Positions 1-6,367 of a stretch of DNA of 64,000 bases are shown here, piece after piece. The DNA is from Enterococcus rivorum (GTDB lineage: Bacteria; Bacillota; Bacilli; Lactobacillales; Enterococcaceae). Position numbers and translations under genes: made by a program. Position 1 is the first letter of the stretch. Every line of letters begins with the position of its first letter. The notes below the pieces were generated by a model that was not told the origin of the DNA, made no database searches, and worked only from the letters and a program-made list of their open reading frames with translations. The stretch lies in NCBI RefSeq assembly GCF_001742285.1, contig NZ_MIEK01000023.1:111591-175590 (forward strand), read 5' to 3'.

Positions 1-2
1 CT

Positions 3-713
3 GTACAAAAAAATCAGATTATAGAAAAAGAGGATGCTAAAAATATTCGTTGGGAGATTCTTGAATTACTACAACTTCAGCATCAAAATCAGTTAACGCT
101 TCAACAAATAGCTGAACAACTGAATCTTTCTACCAAAAAGGTGCAACAAGAATTACGACAATTAACAGGCGTTGGTTTTACTGAAAATTTGAATCGAGTG
201 AGAATGAGAAACGCGGTAGCTTTAATGCAATTTGAAGAACTGTCGATTAATCAAATTAGTAAAATCTGTGGCTATTCGACAGAAGCTAATTTTTATAAAG
301 TTTTTAAACGTTTTTTAGGTGTTACACCCTTAGCTTATCGAAAGAATGGCATTCAACAATCTTTTGTTCAGACAAGGATGGATGCATGGGAGATTTACAT
401 CTATATTCAAAGAAATTATAAAAGAGAATTGCAGTTGAAGACGGCCTCGAAAGAATTGAATATCTCAGAAAAAAGAATCAACGACTTGTTAGAAGAAGCT
501 TTTAATCAAGGATTTAAAGAAATATTGTTGGATGCTCGTTTACTTTTAGCGAAAAATTTACTGATTACATTAGATCAAACCGTCAAAGAGGTAAGTCAGC
601 AAGTTGGCTTTAGTGATGCAGCTGCTTTTTCTCGTAATTTTAAACAACGCTATGGACAAACGCCAAAACAGTATACATTACAACATAAAAAACAGCGAGA
701 TACTTGTAAATAG
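3..713 (+). CDS. AraC-type regulator with two tandem HTH domains (5' end outside window)
   Basis: The frame is open from base 3, so the gene begins left of the window; the GTG at 141 is only an internal codon. The visible 236 residues hold two AraC-type DNA-binding domains. The first runs from LTLQQIAEQLNLS to the second helix-turn-helix SINQISKICGYSTEANF followed by FKRFLGVTPLAYRK. The second repeats the plan (TASKELNISEKRIN, then TVKEVSQQVGFSDAAAFSR and FKQRYGQTPKQYT). Each domain ends in the family signature F+R.G.TP..YR/T. AraC proteins normally carry one such domain after a sensor region; what lies upstream here cannot be seen. It probably controls transcription, target unknown. The next gene is in the same direction 184 bp on. 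Confidence in the family is high, in the role low. Confidence 0.85.
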   Translation, partial: VQKNQIIEKEDAKNIRWEILELLQLQHQNQLTLQQIAEQLNLSTKKVQQELRQLTGVGFTENLNRVRMRNAVALMQFEELSINQISKICGYSTEANFYKVFKRFLGVTPLAYRKNGIQQSFVQTRMDAWEIYIYIQRNYKRELQLKTASKELNISEKRINDLLEEAFNQGFKEILLDARLLLAKNLLITLDQTVKEVSQQVGFSDAAAFSRNFKQRYGQTPKQYTLQHKKQRDTCK

Positions 714-897
714 TCAAGAATATTTTTTACCCTAAACAGTATTTTTAGGGAAAATGAACGTTTTGCAGGTAGGAAGACCAGTCGTAAAATAGCAAAAAGC
801 TTTGAGGGGGAACGAGTAAATAGGTCTAGAAGTAGCAAATTTTTTGCTACTAAAAACATTTCAATTTAAAATCGGTAGAAAAGTGAAGCTTCTGGAA

Positions 898-1440
898 ATG
901 AAAAGAACCACTAACAAGAAAAAAAGAAAGAAACTTTTTATAAGAAAGAAAAAATTACTGGCTACGAAAAAAACAGCCTTGAAATGGTTTGTTTTTCTAT
1001 TTTCTATTAGTACCATTGCTTCTCTGGGAACGGGTTATCTATACTATCAGACTTTAATCAATTTGTCTTCTCGGGATAAGCAGTCGATTCTTAAAGGGTA
1101 TTCCTTGCTAAGAGAGTTTGAACAACAGATAGAGATTTCTGGCAACCAAAGTGAAGAACAAATAAAAACGGAAGAAAATATCCGTCATTTAGCAACCAAA
1201 CTTGCCAGCTTTGGGACAGTAAAAGCTAGTTTACTAAATTCCAGTGAAGGGCAAGGGAGGCTGAATCGTTATTATAATTCTTTAAGTCAACTGGGGATTA
1301 ATACAAGTCAACAAGTGAACAGTATTTATGGAAATGTCGAGTTGGTGACAGAACTTTTGGCAGATGCTGAAAGAGCCATTAAAATTGAAAGAACCGTTTT
1401 TAGTTATTATAAAGTGGATGAAAATCGATTATATAAATGA
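898..1440 (+). CDS. Unknown basic single-pass membrane protein
   Basis: I do not recognise this protein. From ATG 898 it is 180 residues. A strongly basic N-terminus (KRTTNKKKRKK and a second lysine block) is followed by one hydrophobic segment, about residues 26-48 (WFVFLFSISTIASLGTGYLY), and then an extracytoplasmic region of about 130 residues rich in E, Q, S and N that looks helical. The positive-inside rule puts the lysine-rich end in the cytoplasm. An in-frame TTG at 844 would add 18 residues; neither start has a clear ribosome site. It ends just before a strong terminator. It lies beside the AraC gene on the left and the recombinase locus on the right. Confidence 0.6.
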   Translation: MKRTTNKKKRKKLFIRKKKLLATKKTALKWFVFLFSISTIASLGTGYLYYQTLINLSSRDKQSILKGYSLLREFEQQIEISGNQSEEQIKTEENIRHLATKLASFGTVKASLLNSSEGQGRLNRYYNSLSQLGINTSQQVNSIYGNVELVTELLADAERAIKIERTVFSYYKVDENRLYK

Positions 1441-1448
1441 AGAAAAAT

Positions 1449-1499
1449 AAAGAAAGAGATATTTATTAGGATATTATCTAATAAATGTCTCTTTCTTTT
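1449..1499. terminator. Long bidirectional hairpin terminator
   Basis: AAAGAAAGAGATATTTATTAG and its near-complement (CTAATAAATGTCTCTTTCTTT) form a stem of about 20 bp around a short loop, with A/T runs on both sides. It closes the transcription unit ending at 1440 and separates it from the recombinase locus. Confidence 0.8.
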
Positions 1500-1635
1500 A
1501 TATTGAAAACACTGCTACTGCAATGGATTATCCAATTGTGGTAAGGAGGTTCCTGAAATTGATGAAAATATAAATGTATTTTTCCTTTATAATTTAAAAA
1601 GGCCGGAAATGAAAAAGAAATAAATTAACAGAAAA

Positions 1636-1679
1636 AAGATTTCTCGGTTTTCGTAGAACCCAGAAATCTTCTTTTTTTC
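1636..1679. terminator. Bidirectional terminator built on the left recombination site
   Basis: AAGATTTCT-C-GGTT and AACC-C-AGAAATCTT pair as a 14-position stem with one mismatch and a 7-nt loop. On the plus strand it is followed by CTTTTTTT; on the minus strand by TTTT. It works in both directions and coincides with the left inverted repeat. It would stop transcripts from the leftward promoter at 1690-1719. Confidence 0.75.
1640..1668 (+). repeat. Left inverted repeat / recombinase core site
   Basis: 29 bp that match the reverse complement of 3099-3127 at 28 of 29 positions. The core is arm TTTCTCGGTT (1640-1649), spacer TTCGTAG (1650-1656), arm AACCCAGAAA (1657-1666). Ten-bp inverted arms around a 7-bp asymmetric spacer is the layout of a tyrosine-recombinase crossover site. 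The spacer is the reverse complement of the right-hand one, so the two sites are in inverted orientation. Confidence 0.85.
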
Positions 1680-1689
1680 CTATATTACA

Positions 1690-1719
1690 AGCATAATCTA
1701 GTCTATTATACTCTGTCAA
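1690..1719 (-). promoter_or_regulatory. Outward-facing promoter inside the putative invertible segment
   Basis: On the minus strand there is a perfect -35 TTGACA (1719-1714), an 18-bp spacer and TATGCT (1695-1690; 4 of 6 to consensus). A perfect TATAAT also occurs within the spacer. Transcription would leave the segment leftwards and meet the terminator at 1636-1679 at once. If the segment inverts, the promoter reads rightwards into the regulator gene at 3203. Promoter strength is inferred from motifs only. Confidence 0.6.
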
Positions 1720-1722
1720 TAC

Positions 1723-1770
1723 ATTTTTTTCTCTTTTTTATAAGAAAAACGATAAAAAAAAGAGAAAAAT
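1723..1770. terminator. A/T-rich hairpin between outward promoter and recombinase gene
   Basis: TTTTTCTCTTTTTT and AAAAAAAAGAGAAAAA can pair over about 14 bp with a 14-nt loop. It could insulate the recombinase gene from the divergent promoter at 1690-1719. There is no G/C clamp, so termination efficiency is uncertain. Confidence 0.4.
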
Positions 1771-1822
1771 CGTTGTATAACATGGAAAATATTTTTAAAA
1801 GTGCTGAATAGACGCCTTTTTC

Positions 1823-1850
1823 TTTTTAGCCGTCAAAAATTCCGTCAAAA
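1823..1850 (+). repeat. Left arm-type direct repeat of the recombinase locus
   Basis: TTTTTAGCCGTC, 7 bp, CCGTCAAAA. The same pattern recurs in the same orientation at 3034-3061. GCCGTC/CCGTCAA pairs on each side of an integrase gene, inside the core sites, resemble binding sites for the N-terminal arm-binding domain of Tn916/lambda-type integrases. Confidence 0.55.
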
Positions 1851-1886
1851 ATCATTTTCATTCACCAAGAAGGGAGCTCATTTTTT

Positions 1887-2996
1887 ATGGCAAAACGAGG
1901 AGAAAATATTTATAAACGAAAAGATGGTCGTTGGGAAGGCCGTTATATAAAAAGTAGACAACAGGATGGTACCATAAAATATGGGTATGTTTATGCCAAG
2001 ACATATAAAGATACAAAAGAAAAGCTGATTATCCTAAAAGCGCAGTATCAAGGGAGACAAGTTACCAAAATAGAATACTATGACACGGTTCCTAATTTCA
2101 TCCGCTTGTGGTTAACTACCTCTGGAAAATTAAACTTAAAAGAAACGACATACTCTAAGTACTCTCGGATTATTACTAATCATATTGAACCATTTTTTTA
2201 TCACAATTATTTACATCAGCTTTCTGAAACACAATGTATTCATTTTCTAAATAGTCTGGTTACGAAAGGCTTAAGTGCCGGGAGTATTCGTAATATTTTT
2301 AATCTTTTAAGGAAAGCATTAGACACTGCTGTCAGGGAGTCTTTGATTGAAAAAAATCCTTGCAAAGAAATCCTTTTACCACGATTATTAAAAAAAGATG
2401 TCCGTTCCTTAACTTGTGGCGAGCAGAAGCAATTAGAAGCCATTGCTTTAAAGGAAAAAGAATGTTCACCTATTATTGTTGCTTTATATACTGGGATGAG
2501 AATCGGCGAACTCAGCGGCTTACGTTGGGAAGATGTTGACTTTCAGGAAGATATCATCTATGTTCGGCAAACAGTTGCTAGAATCAGTATTGATGGAGAG
2601 CAAAAGAAAACAAAACTGATTATTCATGAACCAAAAACTAGTACCTCCTATCGGAAAATTCCGTTAGCAAGTAATTTGAAAGCCTATCTTAAAGACAAAA
2701 GAACCGACACAACGTTCATTTTTTCTAGAAAAGGTCACTTAATGGAGCCACGATTGATAAACTACCGCTTTAAAGCGATTCAAAATGAAGCTGGGTTAAA
2801 AGATATTCATTTCCATATGCTTAGACATACTTTTGCGACAAGAGCGATTGAAGAAGGTGTAGATGTCGCAAGCCTAAGCAAAATTTTAGGACATAGTTCA
2901 ATTAAGATGACTCTTGATACATATACATACTCTCTTTATGAAAACAGAGTATCCGCAATGGAAACAATAGACAACTTAATGATTGCTTCAAAATGA
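1887..2996 (+). CDS. Tyrosine recombinase enclosed by inverted core sites (putative DNA invertase)
   Basis: 369-residue tyrosine site-specific recombinase of the phage/Tn916 integrase type. Residues 1-60 (KRKDGRWEGRY..) match the arm-DNA-binding N-domain; about 65-165 is the SAM-like core-binding domain; 175-360 is catalytic. All catalytic residues are present: Arg205 (TGMRIGEL), Lys250 (HEPKTSTSYR), His310/Arg313 (HMLRHTF), His336 (LGHSS), Tyr346 (LDTYTYS). AAGGGAG lies 11 bp before the ATG. No excisionase, relaxase or phage gene is near it. Instead it sits alone between two inverted 29-bp sites next to a surface-protein operon, which fits a phase-variation invertase better than a mobile-element integrase. 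The alternative is a decayed integrative-element remnant. Confidence 0.93.
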   Translation: MAKRGENIYKRKDGRWEGRYIKSRQQDGTIKYGYVYAKTYKDTKEKLIILKAQYQGRQVTKIEYYDTVPNFIRLWLTTSGKLNLKETTYSKYSRIITNHIEPFFYHNYLHQLSETQCIHFLNSLVTKGLSAGSIRNIFNLLRKALDTAVRESLIEKNPCKEILLPRLLKKDVRSLTCGEQKQLEAIALKEKECSPIIVALYTGMRIGELSGLRWEDVDFQEDIIYVRQTVARISIDGEQKKTKLIIHEPKTSTSYRKIPLASNLKAYLKDKRTDTTFIFSRKGHLMEPRLINYRFKAIQNEAGLKDIHFHMLRHTFATRAIEEGVDVASLSKILGHSSIKMTLDTYTYSLYENRVSAMETIDNLMIASK

Positions 2997-3033
2997 AACT
3001 TACTTATGGTGAGTTTCTTTTTTTTATATCACT

Positions 3034-3061
3034 TTTTTAGCCGTCTGATATCCGTCAAGAG
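3034..3061 (+). repeat. Right arm-type direct repeat of the recombinase locus
   Basis: TTTTTTAGCCGTC, 6 bp, CCGTCAAGA: a direct repeat of 1823-1850 with one base less between the two half-motifs. It is inside the right core site, 38 bp from it. Confidence 0.55.
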
Positions 3062-3098
3062 ATATTTCTATACCTTGATTTGACAACTAAAATCCATC

Positions 3099-3127
3099 GA
3101 TTTCTCGGTTCTACGAAAACCGAGAAA
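3099..3127 (-). repeat. Right inverted repeat / recombinase core site
   Basis: The partner of 1640-1668. Arm TTTCTCGGTT (3101-3110), spacer CTACGAA (3111-3117), arm AACCGAGAAA (3118-3127), with perfect 10-bp arms. The outer flank is AAATATGC, so unlike the left copy it does not form a terminator for rightward transcription. The regulator gene starts 76 bp beyond. A TTGACA hexamer at 3080-3085 lies just inside but has no acceptable -10 at 16-18 bp. Confidence 0.85.
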
Positions 3128-3202
3128 AAATATGCTAATTAATTAGTATAAGTGAAGAAATATACAAACTTATAACTTTCTCAAAATATAGGAGTGAACA
3201 AT

Positions 3203-3901
3203 GTGTTTAAAGTAGGAATACTAGATAATTATAACAAATTTAACCCAGATACGAAACAATCTTTTTATCAGCAATGTGAGGTGCATCCCTTAAATAGTGC
3301 CAATGTAAAGGAACAGCTGCCTAATCTTGATGGATTAGTGATGTATTATAGCGATGAGACAGAAAAAACTGAAATATACGAACATCTTGTAACCGTAAAA
3401 AATATTTCTACGATTCCTATTTGGGTCATTTCAGAAGAAATATCTAGTATAGAGCGACTTATTTTTCTGAAACTAGGTGCTTTTGCGATTAAGAAGGAAG
3501 GCGAGTTTAATGAAATCCTTAGCTTGAGTTTAAGCAATACTTTAAAATTGATTCACTCTAAGAGTGAACCTAGAAATGAAGTGTATTCTTCGCAATTTAC
3601 CTATAGAACTCAAAATGTAAAAATCAATGAACAAGATTTTAGCATTCATTTTAAAGAAGGCCAAATTGTTCATTTAACAAAATTGGAATATCAATTATTT
3701 GCCAAGCTAGCAAAAAATCCTAATCAAGTCGTTTTATATGATGAATTAATTGAATCACTTTGGATAGATTCAGATAAAATTGATCCTTTTTATCGACTAG
3801 CAAATCTTGTTTTCCATGTACGAGAGAAATTAAAAAAATCTAACGTAAACCCTAATATTATTAGAACTATTAGATTGAGAGGGTACATGTTAAACGAATA
3901 A
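3203..3901 (+). CDS. Orphan winged-helix regulator with degenerate receiver domain
   Basis: 232-residue two-domain transcription factor. The C-terminal 95 residues are an OmpR/PhoB winged helix (LTKLEYQLFAKLAKNPNQVV; recognition region near YRLANLVFHVREKL; wing IRTIRLRGYML). The N-terminal 110 residues have receiver-like alternation and keep the late lysine (FAIKKEG), but the strand that should end in the phosphorylated Asp reads DGLVMYYSDE, without an obvious acceptor. No histidine kinase is adjacent, so phosphorylation control is doubtful. Start chosen at GTG 3203 because AGGAG (3190-3194) is 8 bp before it; the in-frame GTG at 3194 overlaps that site. It is the first gene after the recombinase locus and heads the WxL operon, so it is probably its regulator and the first target of the switch. 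Confidence 0.8.
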   Translation: MFKVGILDNYNKFNPDTKQSFYQQCEVHPLNSANVKEQLPNLDGLVMYYSDETEKTEIYEHLVTVKNISTIPIWVISEEISSIERLIFLKLGAFAIKKEGEFNEILSLSLSNTLKLIHSKSEPRNEVYSSQFTYRTQNVKINEQDFSIHFKEGQIVHLTKLEYQLFAKLAKNPNQVVLYDELIESLWIDSDKIDPFYRLANLVFHVREKLKKSNVNPNIIRTIRLRGYMLNE

Positions 3902-3924
3902 ATCAAGAAGGACTGGTATAACGA

Positions 3925-4578
3925 ATGAATAAAGAAGTTACGATAAAAAAAGCAAAACCAATCAAGCGCGGTTATTTCTATATTATTGAAGGGATTCTAA
4001 CAATTGGTTGGATTGTTTACTTAATGAACTTCTATTCTTTTTACAAAGAAACCTATTTCTATGTAGACAAACGTTTATCACTATTGGTACAAATGCTGTC
4101 ATTTCTAAATGATAATTGGAAAACTATCTTCTTTTACTTTATCACTAGCTTTTTTTTAATGACAGCTACCCTATTTACTAGTGGACTGGTTTACCTAATG
4201 ACCAAAAAGAAGCAGCAATCAATGAAACCTATACTTTTAATTATAGGAGTAAATCTTCTATGTTTCCTACCCTTATTATTGAATGTTTGTGGACTGATTT
4301 TTTTGATTCTATTCATTCTAGCAGCAAGCTTAGTCTACATCATTTTTATTCTCTCATTATCCGGCTCTCAAAAAGAAGAGTTGGATTATGAAGAGGGAGA
4401 TATCATTGAAGTCAAAGGACCTTTCGAAACAGAAGCAACTGCCCAAAAAGAAGCAGAGTCATTTTTAGCTCATTGGTCAGAGAAAGAAAGTATCATTTTA
4501 AAGACAGAGATCTACATCGACGAGAAAGACGACAAGTACTATACTGAAATTTTCATTGAAGCAATCAACAAGGAATAG
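3925..4578 (+). CDS. Unknown multi-pass membrane protein of the WxL locus
   Basis: 217 residues, not a family I can name. Four hydrophobic segments are visible: about residues 14-36 (GYFYIIEGILTIGWIVYLMN), 61-90 (TIFFYFITSFFLMTATLF..), and two close together in 97-145 (ILLIIGVNLLCFLPLLLNV.., LILFILAASLVYIIFILSL). The last 70 residues are charged and probably cytoplasmic (DYEEGDIIEVKGPFETEAT..). It is 23 bp after the regulator and 54 bp before the WxL-interacting protein gene, in the same direction, so it is likely cotranscribed. Confidence 0.7.
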   Translation: MNKEVTIKKAKPIKRGYFYIIEGILTIGWIVYLMNFYSFYKETYFYVDKRLSLLVQMLSFLNDNWKTIFFYFITSFFLMTATLFTSGLVYLMTKKKQQSMKPILLIIGVNLLCFLPLLLNVCGLIFLILFILAASLVYIIFILSLSGSQKEELDYEEGDIIEVKGPFETEATAQKEAESFLAHWSEKESIILKTEIYIDEKDDKYYTEIFIEAINKE

Positions 4579-4632
4579 TTTCACAAGATCGTTCTACCAT
4601 CATTATTATAGTAAGGAGCATCAAAAACGTAG

Positions 4633-5709
4633 ATGAAAAAAACATATTGTATACATATAATGCTTTGCGCTCTCCTGGTTCTGGGGGTTTTTCCTAGCAC
4701 TGCATTAGCGAAGGATGATGAAGGTGCAGAAAGCTTAGGGTATGTGGTTTCTACCGTTCGAAGTGGCAAACAAATCGACCCAGAAAAAACGTATTTTTAT
4801 CTAAAAACTGTTCCAGGAGAAGAACAAGAATTAAAGGTCAAAGTGAAAAGTACACAAAAAGAACCGATTAAAATTAAGGTATACTCAGAGGATGCTTACA
4901 CTGGAGTTGGAGGAACCATTGAATATACTGAGGATAAAAAATTGTTGGATGCTACATTAGAAAAACCTATTACGTCTCTGGTGAAAATAGAAACACCAAG
5001 TATTACAGTAGAAAACTTTGAAGAAAAAGAAGCCATCATCAAGCTGACACCGCCAATTGAAAACTATTCAGGTGTAAAGATGGGTGTTTTAGTTTTTGAA
5101 CTAGATGATGGTGATAGTAAGGAGATGGTTTCTAGCAAATTTGCTTATAGAGTTGGTCTAATGATTTCAGAAACTGGGGATGATTATTTAGATTCTAAGA
5201 CATTACACTTACTAGAAGCAAAATCAACCATTGTCCGTGGGAAAAAAATGATTTTAGCCAATTTACAAAATCCAGAGCCAAAAGTTCTCGCTAACATGGA
5301 GATGGTAGCTGAGGTGAAAAGCAAAGGCAGCCAAACCGTTCTGAAGAAAAAAGCTGTACAAAATTATTCTATGGCTCCTAATAGTTCTTTTAATTTTGAA
5401 ATTGACTGGGGAACAGCCGCAGTCAATCCAGGTGCTTATACTTTAACTTTAACTGCTGCCAATGAATATAATGACTGGAAATTTGAGAAGGATTTCACTA
5501 TCAGTGGCACTCAAGCCAGAAAAATGAATGAAGAGTCAGCTTTTAAAATTATCACTCCTACTTGGATTAAAGTTGGCGCCATTGTTGCTCTAATTCTAAC
5601 AGGAATTATCGTGGTGTTGATTTTCTCAAGAAGAAAAAAAATGGAAGCCGAGTGGAAAAAAAGAAGAAAGAAAAGGAAGAAAAGGAAGAAAAAGAAAGAA
5701 GGGAATTAA
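4633..5709 (+). CDS. WxL-interacting protein (DUF916/DUF3324) with polybasic tail
   Basis: 358 residues. A signal peptide (LLVLGVFPSTALAKDD) is followed by the DUF916 domain, about residues 35-155 (FYLKTVPGEEQELKVKVKS, then NYSGVKMGVLVFEL), and the DUF3324-type domain, about 170-295 (LANLQNPEPKVLANMEM, NPGAYTLTLTA). A transmembrane anchor at about 312-335 (VGAIVALILTGIIVVLIFS) precedes a cytoplasmic tail made almost only of Lys and Arg. In this family the first domain binds peptidoglycan and the second binds WxL proteins, tethering them at the cell surface. The 20-odd-residue polybasic tail is unusually long and lies in a purine-only DNA tract with short near-repeats. The next gene begins 1 bp after its stop codon. 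Confidence 0.9.
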   Translation: MKKTYCIHIMLCALLVLGVFPSTALAKDDEGAESLGYVVSTVRSGKQIDPEKTYFYLKTVPGEEQELKVKVKSTQKEPIKIKVYSEDAYTGVGGTIEYTEDKKLLDATLEKPITSLVKIETPSITVENFEEKEAIIKLTPPIENYSGVKMGVLVFELDDGDSKEMVSSKFAYRVGLMISETGDDYLDSKTLHLLEAKSTIVRGKKMILANLQNPEPKVLANMEMVAEVKSKGSQTVLKKKAVQNYSMAPNSSFNFEIDWGTAAVNPGAYTLTLTAANEYNDWKFEKDFTISGTQARKMNEESAFKIITPTWIKVGAIVALILTGIIVVLIFSRRKKMEAEWKKRRKKRKKRKKKKEGN

Positions 5710-5710
5710 A

Positions 5711-6061
5711 ATGAAAAAATACATTACCCTACTATTTTTTCTGGTAATTATTTTTGCAGTGGGCGGTTCAGTAAGTGTCGAAGCAACAGAATCGTTAACA
5801 ACACTTAATGATCCCACCTCTGTCGGTATTACGCTAGTTAAAGATGACACTGTGACACCACCAGCACCCAAGCCTCCTGTTAAAGACGATGTACCGTTGT
5901 TAGGAACGACTGCTGAAATAGCCAAACCAGGAAGACGCTTACCTTCTACAGGAGAATTAATTACCTCACTAATTTGGATTATTTTAGGCTTGTCGATGTT
6001 AATTGTAGTTGTTGGTGTCTTTAGTTTAAGAAACATTATGCAAAATTTAGCTTGGGAGTGA
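5711..6061 (+). CDS. Small LPXTG surface protein of the WxL locus
   Basis: 116 residues. Signal peptide (LLFFLVIIFAVGGSVSVEA), a short Pro/Lys/Asp-rich linker (VTPPAPKPPVKDDVP), an LPSTG sortase motif at residues 77-81 and a hydrophobic span (LIWIILGLSMLIVVVGVFSL). Small LPXTG proteins of this kind accompany DUF916 and WxL genes in enterococci and lactobacilli. The tail after the span (RNIMQNLAWE) has one Arg and ends acidic, weaker than the usual polybasic stop. GAAGGGA lies 6 bp upstream of the ATG. No sortase gene is in the window. Confidence 0.85.
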   Translation: MKKYITLLFFLVIIFAVGGSVSVEATESLTTLNDPTSVGITLVKDDTVTPPAPKPPVKDDVPLLGTTAEIAKPGRRLPSTGELITSLIWIILGLSMLIVVVGVFSLRNIMQNLAWE

Positions 6062-6066
6062 AATAA

Positions 6067-6291
6067 TTGATTGATTACTTATGGATGTTTATCCTGGGAG
6101 GAATTTCTATTTTGGCGTTATTCTTTTTTCTTGTAACACTATCAAGAGATACCTTCCTCATAAAAAAGTTAAGAAAAAAGAAACAAGTAGTAGCTTTGAA
6201 TTTTAGCTTACTGTTTATCTCATTAGGCTGTTTAGGCACAATTGTCTATCTATTTAGTCTTTTGAAAACCCAAATCGAACTACTACAATAA
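6067..6291 (+). CDS. Small two-helix membrane protein
   Basis: 74 residues from a TTG start at 6067. GGGAG (6054-6058) is 8 bp upstream and there is no better codon nearby. Two hydrophobic helices (WMFILGGISILALFFFLVTL and LNFSLLFISLGCLGTIVYLF) are separated by a basic loop (LIKKLRKKKQ), so both ends probably face outward. It sits between the LPXTG and WxL genes in the same direction. Function unknown; membership in the WxL operon is inferred from spacing. Confidence 0.65.
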   Translation: MIDYLWMFILGGISILALFFFLVTLSRDTFLIKKLRKKKQVVALNFSLLFISLGCLGTIVYLFSLLKTQIELLQ

Positions 6292-6367
6292 ACTTCGCTG
6301 TGAACAACTTATAACAATAACTGTCCTCCTTGATGTCTATCCGGTACAAAAAAAGGATGGTATAAAA

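Noticed and set aside
3080..3085. TTGACA as the -35 of a present-orientation promoter for the regulator
   Set aside because: Positions 16-18 bp downstream (in the right repeat) read TTCTCG, TCTCGG or CTCGGT, none an acceptable -10.
1640..3127. The 29-bp repeats as attL/attR of an integrated element
   Set aside because: They are inverted, not direct, including their spacers, so excision is not possible between them; and no other mobile-element genes lie inside.
5626..6036. 136-codon minus-strand frame
   Set aside because: It is the complement of the polylysine tract and the LPXTG gene, has no ribosome site and low-complexity content.
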